Positions 36,087 through 44,962 of a stretch of DNA of 64,000 nucleotides are shown in pieces. The notes under the pieces are model-generated. The model was given only the letters and a program-made list of their open reading frames with translations. It searched no databases and was not told the DNA's origin. This DNA is from Pirellulales bacterium (lineage in GTDB: Bacteria > Planctomycetota > Planctomycetia > Pirellulales > JAEUIK01). The stretch is taken from assembly GCA_019694455.1 (NCBI GenBank), contig JAIBBY010000004.1, forward strand, positions 62,001-126,000, given 5' to 3'. Numbering within the stretch: the stretch's first letter is position 1; each line of letters begins with the position of its first letter. The position numbers and the translations under genes were made by a program.

Positions 36087-37811
36087 ATGAGCGTCGCCAC
36101 GCAAGCCGCCTTGTATCGCGAACAAACCCGCAATGTGACCACGCATGAGGAGATCGACCGCGCGCTGGCCTCACTGGAGCAAGGCAAGTCGCGCTGGCGC
36201 AAGCTGTCGATCGGCGAGCGTGTGAATCTAGCGCAGGCTTGCCTCGATGGCATGTACACCGTGGCGGAGGATTGGATCAACCGCGCCTGCGCCGCCAAGG
36301 GCATCGAACCGGGCGATCCCGCCCGGGCCGAGGAGGTGGGCAATGGTCCCATGGCCACCGCGCGTTACTTGCGCTTGTTGATGCAAAGTCTGCAAGATAT
36401 CGACCGCCACGGCGTGCCGCAGTTGCCGGGCGAGATCGTCACCGGTCCTGATGGGCGACTGCGGGTGCAAGTGGTGCCAACCAAGGGGCTGTTCGACGGC
36501 ATTGCCTTCCAAGGCTTCAAGGCCCATGTGTGGCAGCAGCCAGGGGTCACACGCGAGAATCTGCGCGAGACGCAGGCGACCTACTATCAGCGTGGCTGCG
36601 TCGATGAGGGCATCTCGCTGGTGCTTGGCGCCGGCAACGTCTCCAGCATTCCGCCCACCGACGCCTTCAGCAAATTGTTCCACGATGGCAAGGTGGTGCT
36701 ACTGAAGATGAACCCGGTCAACGAGTATCTCGGACCGGTGCTCGAGCGCGCGTTCGCGCCCCTGATTCAGGGTGGCTACCTGCGAATTATCTATGGTGGC
36801 GCCGATGTCGGGGCGTACGCCACGCAGCATGCCTTGGTCGACGAAGTGCATATCACCGGTTCGGCGCTGTCGCACAACACAATCGTCTGGGGGCCACCAG
36901 GCGAAGACCGCGAGCGCCGCATGGCTGCCGGCGATCCGCTTTTGAAAAAAGAAATCACCAGCGAACTGGGCAATGTCACCCCGTGGATCGTGGTTCCGGC
37001 GCAGTACACCGACAGAGAGCTGCGTTTTCAGGCGGAGAACCTTGCTTCGACGATCGTCAACAACGCCTCGTTCAACTGCATCGCCACCAAGATGGTGGTC
37101 ACCTGCCGCAGTTGGCCGCAGCGTGAGCAGTTTCTTGGCTATCTGAAGCAAGTGCTCGCCGGCGTCCAGCCGCGACAGGCGTATTACCCTGGCGCCGAGG
37201 AGCGGTATCGCAAGTTCGCCAACGGCGAGCCGCAAGGCTGCTCGGCGGGCGCATTGCCGTGGAAGTTCGTGGCCGACGTGAACCCCGAGCGCGATCCGTT
37301 GTACTTTGAGGAAGAGTCGTTTGTCAGCGTCTTTGCCGAGACCGCGATCGAGGCTGACGACTCGTTGCGGTTTTTGTCGCGCGCCACCGACTTTGCCAAT
37401 AATCGTCTTTGGGGCACGCTGGGCGCTGCGGTCATGCTGCCGCCGCGCTTGCGCAAGGAACCCGGTTTTGAAGCCGCATACCAAAAGATGCTCGCCGACC
37501 TGCGCTACGGCACGATTGGCGTGAATCATTGGCCAGCACTTTCTTACGCCATGATGAGCACTCCTTGGGGGGGATACCCTGGGGGCACGCTGCAAGACCC
37601 GCAGAGCGGCATTGGCTGGGTGCACAACACATACATGCTCGAGCGCGCCGAAAAGAGCGTACTCGAAGGTCCGCTCACCATGTTCCCCAAGCCGATCTGG
37701 TTCCCAAGCAATCGGGGCGCCGAGGGGACGGTGCGCAAGGTTCTCGATCTGTATCGCAATCCCTCGATCTGGAAGTTACCAGGCCTGATGCTGGCCGCCA
37801 TTCGAACCTAG
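36087..37811 (+). CDS. Aldehyde dehydrogenase superfamily protein
   Basis: A 574-residue NAD(P)-dependent aldehyde dehydrogenase, longer than the 480-500 norm. The catalytic Cys is residue 331 in NNASFNCIATKMV, with the LGNVTPWIV block (normally ELGGK-like) and LGAGNVSSIPPTD before it. Towards the C-terminus YFEEESFVSVFAETAI is followed by RLWGTLGAAVML. The usual GGK and Glu general-base motifs are altered (HITGSALSHNTIVWG, ITSELGN), so it belongs to a divergent subgroup with unknown substrate. ATG 36087 has AGGAG at a spacing of 9; ATG 36078 overlaps that site. It follows rbsK by 39 bp. Confidence 0.85.
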   Translation: MSVATQAALYREQTRNVTTHEEIDRALASLEQGKSRWRKLSIGERVNLAQACLDGMYTVAEDWINRACAAKGIEPGDPARAEEVGNGPMATARYLRLLMQSLQDIDRHGVPQLPGEIVTGPDGRLRVQVVPTKGLFDGIAFQGFKAHVWQQPGVTRENLRETQATYYQRGCVDEGISLVLGAGNVSSIPPTDAFSKLFHDGKVVLLKMNPVNEYLGPVLERAFAPLIQGGYLRIIYGGADVGAYATQHALVDEVHITGSALSHNTIVWGPPGEDRERRMAAGDPLLKKEITSELGNVTPWIVVPAQYTDRELRFQAENLASTIVNNASFNCIATKMVVTCRSWPQREQFLGYLKQVLAGVQPRQAYYPGAEERYRKFANGEPQGCSAGALPWKFVADVNPERDPLYFEEESFVSVFAETAIEADDSLRFLSRATDFANNRLWGTLGAAVMLPPRLRKEPGFEAAYQKMLADLRYGTIGVNHWPALSYAMMSTPWGGYPGGTLQDPQSGIGWVHNTYMLERAEKSVLEGPLTMFPKPIWFPSNRGAEGTVRKVLDLYRNPSIWKLPGLMLAAIRT

Positions 37812-37868
37812 CTGAAGACGGCCGATTCGTTTGACTTGGCCCTGCGCGGCGCGCAGACTCGACAGCGA

Positions 37869-37888
37869 CGCAAAACGATCGTTTTGCG
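37869..37888. promoter_or_regulatory. Perfect 20-bp palindrome upstream of the amidohydrolase cluster
   Basis: CGCAAAACGATCGTTTTGCG is identical to its reverse complement and sits in the 110-bp gap 33 bp before the amidohydrolase ATG. A perfect dyad of this length with AT-rich arms in GC-rich DNA suggests a repressor operator. As RNA it would form a tight hairpin but no U-run follows, so a terminator for the upstream ALDH gene is less likely. Confidence 0.5.
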
Positions 37889-37921
37889 ATTCGTTCGCGC
37901 TCGCTGAGGGTTCTAATTGTC

Positions 37922-40900
37922 ATGGTTGGTAGTTTCTGGCGCGCTGGCCGCGCCGCGGTTTTGTTGTGCGCGCTGGCGAGCGGTGTGCGCGCCCAGTCTC
38001 CGACCACGCGGCCCCCCAGCGGCCTGCGCGATCACACGCCCAGTGCGCACGCGCTGGTGAACGCGCGGATTGTGATGGCGCCGGGACGTGTCATCGAGGG
38101 AGGCACGTTGATTGTGCGCGACGGGTTGATTGTGGATGTCGGCGAAGCAATCGATTGTCCGGAAGATTGCCGTCGCTGGGATCTGGCGGGCAAGACGATC
38201 TACCCTGGTCTGATCGACGCCTATAGCGAAGTGACCATACCCGATAGCGCCGAGGTTCGCGGCCCCGGTTATTGGAATACGCAGATCACGCCGCAGTTGC
38301 GCGCCGAGGAGCATTACCAGCCAGACGATGGCGTGAACGCGAAACTCCGCGGCCAGGGAATCACGCAGCGGCTGATTGTGCCCAATCGGGGCGTCATCCG
38401 CGGGACGAGCGCCGTGGTGACGACCGGCGACGATCCGCCGGCCCGCTCTGTCGTGCGTCAGCAGGTGGCGCTGCACGTTGAGCCGACCTTGAGGCCAGGA
38501 CGCTCGCGCGACGGTTACCCCACCTCGCCGATGGGCGCGCTGACCTTGGTGCGACAGGCGTTTTACGACGCCGATTGGCATGCTCGGGCCTGGGACGCGC
38601 ATCGTGCCAAGAGCAACGTGCCGCGGCCCGAGCAAAATGTGGCGCTCGAAGCGCTTGCCGAGCACCAGCGCCTGCGCCGACCGGTTGTGTTCGAGGCTCA
38701 GGACGAACTTTATTTCTTGCGCGCCGATCGACTTGCCGCCGAGTTCGGACTGAGCGCGATTATTCGCGGTTCGGGACAAGAGTATCGCCGGATCGACGCC
38801 ATCGCGGCCACGGGGTTGCCCGTGATCGTGCCGGTGACTTTTCCCAAGGCCCCGAACGTGAGCACGCCCGAGGGAGCGCTAGCGGCGTCGCTCGAAGATT
38901 TGCTCGATTGGGATATTGCCCCGGAGAATCCCGCCCGACTGGAAAAAGCCGGCGTCCGGTTCGCGCTCTCGGCGCAGGGTCTCAAGGACACCGGGGAGTT
39001 TTTGGACGCGGTGCGAAAAGCGGTCGAACGCGGTCTGTCGGCTAACGCCGCGCTGGCCGCGTTGACTACCACGCCGGCCGAGCTTTTGGGCATCGCCGAT
39101 CGCGCGGGCACGCTAGAGCGCGGCAAGGCGGCGCATCTGGTGATCGCCGACGGCGACCTGTGGAACAAGAAAACGAAGATCATCGCCACCTGGGTCGACG
39201 GTCGCCGTTATGAGGCGCCGACCACGCCGCGCTTCGATTTGCGCGGCACGTGGGAAGTGAGCGTCACGCGGGCCGATGGCAAGGCGGAGTCGCTGGTGCT
39301 GGAGTTAACGGGCGAACCCTCCAAGCTGAAGGGACAACTGCGCCGGCCCGTTGCGCCGCAAGCCGACGCGGCTGATGCCAATCCGGATAAGAAGCCCGAG
39401 CAAGCGGATGACGACAAGCTGGACGACAAGGGCAAGGACGAAAAAGTCGACAGCGACAAGGACAATGAAACCGACAAGAAGTCCGACAAGAAAAACGGCG
39501 ACCTGACGCGTCCCAAATTGAGTGATTCCTTGTTCACTGCCGCATTGGACGGTGAATCGCTCCAGTGGCCGGGCATCGTGCAATTGAGCGCGACGGTGCT
39601 AACGCCACGGGCCGAGGAGAACAAAGCTGTCCCGCCGCTGGAGATGCTGGGCCGCGTGATTTGGGCCGATGGCGCGCAGACCGCCTGGTCGGCGCGACAA
39701 ACAAAGCGCGAGTCCGACAGCGATACGCCGGCCGACAAGCCAGATGCGAAGGCAACTGACAACGATACCGTGGCGGAAGGGGATGGAACGGATAGGGCCA
39801 AGCCCGACGAACCGCCCAAATACAAGAAAGAGGCGCTCTTTGCGGTTAATTACCCGCTGGGGGCTTTTGGCATAGCAGGGCCACCGGAGCAGCCAAAGCA
39901 AGTGCTGTTCAAGGACGCCACCGTGTGGACCTGTGGGCCGGAGGGGACGCTCGAAAGGGCATCGGTGTTGATCGCTGGCGGCAAGATTGCCGCCATTGGC
40001 GCCAACATCGCTCCGCCCGAAGGCGCCGTCGTCATCGACTGCGCCGGCCGACACCTTTCGCCCGGCATCATCGATTGCCACTCGCACATTGCCACTGATG
40101 GCGGCGTGAACGAGAGCGGGCAGGCGATCACCGCCGAAGTCCGCATTGGCGACTTCATCGACTCGAACGACGTGAACATCTACCGGCAACTGGCCGGCGG
40201 CGTGACCACGGCGAACATCTTGCACGGTTCGGCGAATCCGATTGGCGGCCAGAATCAGGTGATCAAGATGCGCTGGGGCGGGCTGCCCGAAGAGATGAAG
40301 TTAAATGAGGCGCCCGCGGGCATTAAGTTCGCGCTGGGCGAAAACGTCAAGCAGTCGAACTGGGGCGAGCGCTATACCAGCCGCTATCCGCAAACGCGGA
40401 TGGGGGTCGAACAGCTTATTCGCGACGAGTTCCACGCCGCCCGCGCGTATCGGCACGCGCAGCTAATGTGGCGGCGGAACGCGGAGGGGTTGCCGCCGCG
40501 GCACGATCTGGAACTGGAGGCGGTGGCCGAGATCATCGAAGGCAAGCGCCTGATCCATTGCCACTCGTACCGGCAAGACGAGATTTTGGCGTTCATGCGA
40601 GTGTGCGAGGAGTTTGGCGTGCGCATCGCCACGCTCCAACATATTTTGGAAGGGTACAAGCTAGCCGACGTGATGAAGGCGCACGGCGCTGGTGGCTCGT
40701 CGTTCTCCGACTGGTGGGCCTACAAATTCGAGGTGTACGACGCTATTCCGTACAACGGGGCGCTGATGCATCAGGCTGGCGTGTTGGTCTCGTTCAACTC
40801 CGACGACGCCGAGTTGGCGCGCCGGCTGAACCTGGAGGCGGCCAAGGCAGTGAAGTACGGCGATATTCCTCCGATCGAGGCGATCAAGTTCGTCACCATC

Positions 40901-41242
40901 AATCCGGCCAAGCAACTAGGCATCGATCGGCATGTCGGCTCGATCGAGCTTGGCAAGAGCGCTGACTTGGCGCTGTGGAGCGGTCCGCCGCTCTCGGTTT
41001 ACTCGCGCTGCGAAGAGACGTGGGTCGATGGCCGCAAATACTTCGACCGCGCGGCCGACCTGGCCCGCCGCGACCAGATTCGCAAGATGCGGGCTGATCT
41101 GGTGCAAAAAATCTTGCTCAGCAAGGCCGAGTTGGCGGAGCCGGGCGAGGAGCGTTCCGCCAGTCGCACCTGGTGGCCGCGCGAAGACATCTACTGCGGC
41201 CATCACGGCCACACTGTCGACGATCACATACATGGATTTTGA
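37922..41242 (+). CDS. Secreted tandem amidohydrolase: degenerate barrel fused to an intact one
   Basis: A 1106-residue exported protein with signal peptide (MVGSFWRAGRAAVLLCALASGVRA). Residues about 40-430 form a first amidohydrolase domain (ALVNARIVMAPGRVIEGGTLIVRDG, TPAELLGIADRAGTLERGKAAHLVI), but the metal HxH is replaced by DAYSE near residue 100. A beta-rich segment and a strongly charged Asp/Lys linker (about 480-530) follow. A second domain from about 665 has the intact HxH at His720/His722 (GIIDCHSHIATDG), HCHSYR, TLQHILEGYK and FNSDDAE. The active half resembles imidazolonepropionase/dipeptidase-type hydrolases; substrate is unknown. The next gene is a third, also degenerate, member 13 bp downstream. 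Confidence 0.88.
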   Translation: MVGSFWRAGRAAVLLCALASGVRAQSPTTRPPSGLRDHTPSAHALVNARIVMAPGRVIEGGTLIVRDGLIVDVGEAIDCPEDCRRWDLAGKTIYPGLIDAYSEVTIPDSAEVRGPGYWNTQITPQLRAEEHYQPDDGVNAKLRGQGITQRLIVPNRGVIRGTSAVVTTGDDPPARSVVRQQVALHVEPTLRPGRSRDGYPTSPMGALTLVRQAFYDADWHARAWDAHRAKSNVPRPEQNVALEALAEHQRLRRPVVFEAQDELYFLRADRLAAEFGLSAIIRGSGQEYRRIDAIAATGLPVIVPVTFPKAPNVSTPEGALAASLEDLLDWDIAPENPARLEKAGVRFALSAQGLKDTGEFLDAVRKAVERGLSANAALAALTTTPAELLGIADRAGTLERGKAAHLVIADGDLWNKKTKIIATWVDGRRYEAPTTPRFDLRGTWEVSVTRADGKAESLVLELTGEPSKLKGQLRRPVAPQADAADANPDKKPEQADDDKLDDKGKDEKVDSDKDNETDKKSDKKNGDLTRPKLSDSLFTAALDGESLQWPGIVQLSATVLTPRAEENKAVPPLEMLGRVIWADGAQTAWSARQTKRESDSDTPADKPDAKATDNDTVAEGDGTDRAKPDEPPKYKKEALFAVNYPLGAFGIAGPPEQPKQVLFKDATVWTCGPEGTLERASVLIAGGKIAAIGANIAPPEGAVVIDCAGRHLSPGIIDCHSHIATDGGVNESGQAITAEVRIGDFIDSNDVNIYRQLAGGVTTANILHGSANPIGGQNQVIKMRWGGLPEEMKLNEAPAGIKFALGENVKQSNWGERYTSRYPQTRMGVEQLIRDEFHAARAYRHAQLMWRRNAEGLPPRHDLELEAVAEIIEGKRLIHCHSYRQDEILAFMRVCEEFGVRIATLQHILEGYKLADVMKAHGAGGSSFSDWWAYKFEVYDAIPYNGALMHQAGVLVSFNSDDAELARRLNLEAAKAVKYGDIPPIEAIKFVTINPAKQLGIDRHVGSIELGKSADLALWSGPPLSVYSRCEETWVDGRKYFDRAADLARRDQIRKMRADLVQKILLSKAELAEPGEERSASRTWWPREDIYCGHHGHTVDDHIHGF

Positions 41243-41255
41243 GAACCTTCAGCCC

Positions 41256-42602
41256 ATGAACCATATTGCTGCCGCTATGTCTAATCTTCGCCGCTGCGGG
41301 CGATTGGCGATGCTGGCCGTCTGCCTGTACATATCCACCAGCGGTCGTATAGCCGTGGCGTCGCCCGAGATTCCTGGCAAGCCGCAAACGCGCGCCATCG
41401 CGCTGGTCGGCGGCACGATTCACCCGGTCAGCGGCCCCGATATCGCCACCGGCACGCTGTTGTTCGAACATGGAAAAATCGCCGCGGTCGCCGCCGAGGC
41501 GTCGCTGCCCGACGATTGCGAAAAGATCGACGTCGCCGGCAAGCATGTTTATCCCGGCCTGTTCGAATCGTTCACCGATCTGGGGCTAGTCGAAATTCCC
41601 TCGGTGCGGGCGACCCTCGACAAGGCGGAAACCGGCAGCATCAATCCCAATGTTCGCGCCAATGTGGCGATCAATCCCGACAGCGAATTAATCCCGGTGG
41701 CGCGGGCCAACGGCATCTTGACGGCGCTGGTGGTTCCGTCGGGCGGCGTCATCAGCGGCCAGTCGGCGGTCGTGTCGCTGGATGGCTGGACGAACGAGGA
41801 CATGACGCTCCGATCGCCCGCCGCGTTACATGTGGTTTGGCCACGAGTGCGTCCGCTGCGAGCCTGGTTTCTCAAGGCGGAGGAGGACAAGTTTTCGGCT
41901 GAGCGCGACAAGCACATTCGAGCCATCAGCGACGCCTTTGCCAACGCGCGCGCGTACCGGCAACGCAAGCAAGAGCAATCTGTCGACATCGACGCGCGCT
42001 GGGAGGCGTTGATTCCGTTTCTTGATGGAAAGGCGCCGGTCATTGTGCATGCCGATGAGTGCGAGCAGATTCAAGGCGCCGTGGCGCTGGCCGAGCGAGA
42101 AAAGCTGCGGCTCGTCATCCTGGGAGGCTATGGCGCCCCCGACTGCGCGGGACTGCTTAAAAAGCACAGCGTGCCGGTAATCATTGCCGGCGTGCAGCGA
42201 CTGCCCGAGCGAGCCAGCGACTACTACGACGAGCCGTTCACCTTAGCGGAGCGTCTGCGTTCGGCGGGCATTCAATTTTGCATCAGCGGCGCGGTCGAGG
42301 CCTCGCAAGTTCGCAATCTGCCGTACCATGCCGGAATGGCCGCCGCATTCGGGCTGCCGAAGGATGTCGCATTGCGAGCGATCACGCTCTCGCCGGCCGA
42401 GATATTGGGGGTCGCCGATCGTATTGGCTCGCTCGAAGCGGGCAAAGACGCCACGCTGATCGTCACCGATGGCGATCCGCTAGAGACGCCTACACAGGTT
42501 GAGCAAGCGTACATTCAAGGACGCAAGATCGATCTTGGCAATCGCCATCGCCGTTTGTGGGACAAGTATCAAGAGAAATATCGCCGCCTCGACCTGAAAT
42601 AA
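41256..42602 (+). CDS. Secreted amidohydrolase-like protein lacking the HxH metal motif
   Basis: A 448-residue exported protein (signal peptide MNHIAAAMSNLRRCGRLAMLAVCLYISTSGRIAVA). It has the amidohydrolase frame: ALVGGTIHPVSGPDIATGTLLFEHGKIAAVAAEA, VAGKHVYPGLFESFTDLG, LSPAEILGVADRIGSLEAGKDATLIVTDGDPLE. Where HxH should stand (near residue 100) it reads ESF, and the later His ligands are not evident. It resembles the degenerate first half of the upstream protein, so it may be a structural partner. ATG 41232, inside the previous gene, is an alternative start; the frame further upstream to 40932 is rejected. Confidence 0.85.
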   Translation: MNHIAAAMSNLRRCGRLAMLAVCLYISTSGRIAVASPEIPGKPQTRAIALVGGTIHPVSGPDIATGTLLFEHGKIAAVAAEASLPDDCEKIDVAGKHVYPGLFESFTDLGLVEIPSVRATLDKAETGSINPNVRANVAINPDSELIPVARANGILTALVVPSGGVISGQSAVVSLDGWTNEDMTLRSPAALHVVWPRVRPLRAWFLKAEEDKFSAERDKHIRAISDAFANARAYRQRKQEQSVDIDARWEALIPFLDGKAPVIVHADECEQIQGAVALAEREKLRLVILGGYGAPDCAGLLKKHSVPVIIAGVQRLPERASDYYDEPFTLAERLRSAGIQFCISGAVEASQVRNLPYHAGMAAAFGLPKDVALRAITLSPAEILGVADRIGSLEAGKDATLIVTDGDPLETPTQVEQAYIQGRKIDLGNRHRRLWDKYQEKYRRLDLK

Positions 42603-42611
42603 GGGCATCGC

Positions 42612-43697
42612 ATGGACGCGCCACTGGCATTCACATCAAGACGCGGATTTCTTACCGGCGCCGCCAGTATGGGCGTGGTCGCTGCTGCCGCCGATAGCGC
42701 CCCGGCCTCGCAGCCAGCCAAACGGAAACCGATCAAGCCGGGCGAATACCCGGTTAAGGCGATCTCTTCAGAAAATGGGCTGGCCGCCACCCGCAAGGCG
42801 TTCGAGCTAATGCAAGCGGGCGCCGACACGCTCGACGCGGCTATTGCCGGCGTGGCGATCGTGGAGGACGATCCCAACGACACCTCGGTCGGTTATGGCG
42901 GCTTGCCAAACGAGGAGGGCGTGGTCGAACTCGACGCCGCCGTGATGCATGGTCCCACGCACCAGGCCGGCGCGGTGGCGGCGCTACGCGGCATACGCCA
43001 TCCGGCGCAGGTCGCCCGGCGCGTGATGATCGAAAGCGACCATGTGTTGCTGGTTGGCGAGGGCGCGCTGCGCTTCGCCAGGGCGCATGGATTTGTCGAA
43101 GAGAATTTGCTGACCGATAAGGCCCGCAAGATCTGGCTCTATTGGAAAGCGAACCTATCGGATCAGGACGACTGGTTGCCGCCGCCGGCGAGCGAGGTCG
43201 ATCCCGAAGTGCAAAAGTACTTCGCGCGACCGACCGGCACCATCCATCTGGCGGCGATCAACCGCGCAGGCGAAATCTCCTGCACCACGTCGACCAGTGG
43301 CCTGGCGTTCAAGCTGCCCGGCCGAGTGGGAGACTCGCCGATCGTTGGCGCGGGCCTTTATGTGGACAACGCGATTGGTTCGTGCGGCAGCACGGGACGC
43401 GGCGAGGCGAACCTGCAGAACCTGTCGAGCTTTGCCGCAGTCGAACTGATGCGCGGCGGCGCCGGGCCGCGCGAGGCGGGGCTCGAGGTTTTGCGCCGGG
43501 TGGTCAGCCACACTCCCCAGCGCTTGCTCGATCAGGACGGCCGACCCACGTTTGACCTCAAGCTCTACTTGCTCGCCAAGGATGGCGCGCATGCGGGCGT
43601 GTCGCTGTACGGCGGCGAGAAGTTCTCCGTCACCGATCAGCAAGGCGCGCGGCATGAAGATTGTGTCGCGCTTTTTGAGAATCAGCGGCCAAGATAG
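42612..43697 (+). CDS. N4-(beta-N-acetylglucosaminyl)-L-asparaginase-like Ntn hydrolase
   Basis: A 361-residue glycosylasparaginase-family protein. A twin-arginine signal (TSRRGFLTGAASMGVVAAAA) implies Tat export. The N-terminal part has GADTLDAAIAGVAIVEDDPNDTSVGYGGLPNEEGVVELDA, a family hallmark. The autocatalytic cleavage site is before Thr210 (RPTGTIHLAAI), followed by the beta-subunit motif VGDSPIVGAGLYVDNAIGSCGSTG. The family releases aspartate from GlcNAc-Asn or cleaves related isoaspartyl amides. It lies 9 bp after the amidohydrolase gene, so the three probably form one exported peptide or glycopeptide catabolic unit. Confidence 0.92.
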   Translation: MDAPLAFTSRRGFLTGAASMGVVAAAADSAPASQPAKRKPIKPGEYPVKAISSENGLAATRKAFELMQAGADTLDAAIAGVAIVEDDPNDTSVGYGGLPNEEGVVELDAAVMHGPTHQAGAVAALRGIRHPAQVARRVMIESDHVLLVGEGALRFARAHGFVEENLLTDKARKIWLYWKANLSDQDDWLPPPASEVDPEVQKYFARPTGTIHLAAINRAGEISCTTSTSGLAFKLPGRVGDSPIVGAGLYVDNAIGSCGSTGRGEANLQNLSSFAAVELMRGGAGPREAGLEVLRRVVSHTPQRLLDQDGRPTFDLKLYLLAKDGAHAGVSLYGGEKFSVTDQQGARHEDCVALFENQRPR

Positions 43698-43763
43698 CTA
43701 ATAGCAAGGCGCCGACATAATTCTATTTCGCTGATCTGGAACGAGGATTGCAGCAAAATCCAA

Positions 43764-43783
43764 CTGAAACCACGAGGTTTCAG
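43764..43783. terminator. Hairpin after the asparaginase gene
   Basis: CTGAAACC (43764-43771) and GGTTTCAG (43776-43783) form a perfect 8-bp stem around loop ACGA, 66 bp after the asparaginase stop. A second hairpin CGTGG/CCACG lies at 43808-43822. No U-run follows, so a terminator role is plausible from position only. Confidence 0.4.
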
Positions 43784-43956
43784 AATGTTGGCGAAAGTCG
43801 GTCTTGTCGTGGCCTAACCACGTGGCGCCGGTGGCCCCGCAAGCACATGAGTGGGCCGATTCGCTCACCTTAGGGGGCAGACAAGTCGCAAGCTGCCGGG
43901 CGACAATGACGAGTTGGGTGTGACGCACGTTCGAGTTGCCTATCGGGAGTGTGGTC

Positions 43957-44406
43957 ATGAGCGAGCGAAAGATACTGTTCCCAACCGATTTTTCGACCTT
44001 GAGCGACGCGGCGCTCGAATACGCGGCCAGCTTGGCGCGCGAGCGCAAGGCCCGACTGCTGATTGTGCATGTCGAAGAGCCGGCCATGGCCTATGGCGGC
44101 GGCGAGATGTATTACGGAGTCATGTACCCCGACAGCCAAGCGCTCAAACACATGCTCGACGTGGTCAAGCCGGTCGATCTCGACGTGCCATTTGAGCATT
44201 GGCTGGTGACTGGCGACCCTGCCGACGAGATCGTGCGCTTGGCCGAACAGGAAGAGTGCGAATTGATTGTCATGGCCACGCACGGCCGCACAGGAATCAA
44301 GCACTTGCTGATGGGCAGCGTTGCCGAGGCGGTGGTGCGCCGCGCCAAATGCCCGGTGCTGACCTTCAAACCCAGCGCCGCCGAGGCGTCGGCCAAGAAG
44401 AAGTAA
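43957..44406 (+). CDS. Universal stress protein, single UspA domain
   Basis: A 149-residue UspA-fold protein. It has ILFPTDFSTLSDAALEYAASLARE at the N-terminus and the ATP-binding signature THGRTGIKHLLMGSVAEAVVRRAKCPVLTF at the C-terminus (G-2x-G-9x-G-S/T). ATP-binding USPs are typically induced under starvation or redox stress. It heads a rightward set with the hemerythrin-like and tandem-USP genes. The start ATG 43957 is chosen over the frame start at 43936, which adds no family residues. Confidence 0.92.
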   Translation: MSERKILFPTDFSTLSDAALEYAASLARERKARLLIVHVEEPAMAYGGGEMYYGVMYPDSQALKHMLDVVKPVDLDVPFEHWLVTGDPADEIVRLAEQEECELIVMATHGRTGIKHLLMGSVAEAVVRRAKCPVLTFKPSAAEASAKKK

Positions 44407-44467
44407 ATTCCAGCGGAGGAAACGGAACGGCGAATACAAGATTTGCCCAAGCGAAACGGAGGGCCCA

Positions 44468-44914
44468 ATGAACGCCACCGGACCATGGCATCCCTTTCTC
44501 AACCAGGCGCTCGCCGAACATCGTCATTTGCATGAGCAGGTGTGCGACGTCCTGCATCTGCTTGAGGCCGAAGCGACCAGCGCCGAACAGTTCGATCGGA
44601 TCATTGCGCGGGTCCGCGCCGTCGAAGAGTGGCTGCAAGAGCATTTTGCCCGCGAGGAAGAAGGGGGATGCCTGGAGGAGGCGATTAGCCGCGCGCCCGC
44701 GTTCGCGGCGCAAGCCGCGGCGCTGCATCGCGAGCATGCGCAATTTGTGCTGATGATTGATCGCGTTGCCCGCCATGCGCAAGAAGCGCGCGATTGGCGC
44801 AAGCGTTGGTCGGAGCTGCGCGCCGAGTTTCAAAAATTCGCCCAAAAGCTGCACGCTCACGAACAGGCCGAAAACGAGCTGTTGGGGCGCGCGTTCAATG
44901 TCGCCGTCGTCTGA
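44468..44914 (+). CDS. Hemerythrin-like protein
   Basis: A 148-residue four-helix-bundle protein of the hemerythrin HHE cation-binding family. Likely iron ligands are His in AEHRHLHEQ, the HFAREEE pair, His in LHREHAQF, and HAHEQAENELL. Such proteins bind O2 or NO, or serve in iron and redox sensing. GGAGGG lies just before the ATG. It sits 61 bp after a USP gene and 48 bp before a tandem USP, suggesting a joint response to oxygen or redox stress. Confidence 0.85.
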   Translation: MNATGPWHPFLNQALAEHRHLHEQVCDVLHLLEAEATSAEQFDRIIARVRAVEEWLQEHFAREEEGGCLEEAISRAPAFAAQAAALHREHAQFVLMIDRVARHAQEARDWRKRWSELRAEFQKFAQKLHAHEQAENELLGRAFNVAVV

Positions 44915-44962
44915 GTCCCGCGCGGGCTATTGAACGGCCCCAAACCACAGGAGTCCCTCCGC

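Noticed and set aside
37861-37900. Palindrome as a rho-independent terminator
   Set aside because: No U-run follows the hairpin on either strand beyond the TTTT inside the stem itself.
40932-41255. N-terminal extension of the second amidohydrolase into the first
   Set aside because: The signal peptide begins after the upstream stop, and the extension is a frame shadow of the upstream gene.
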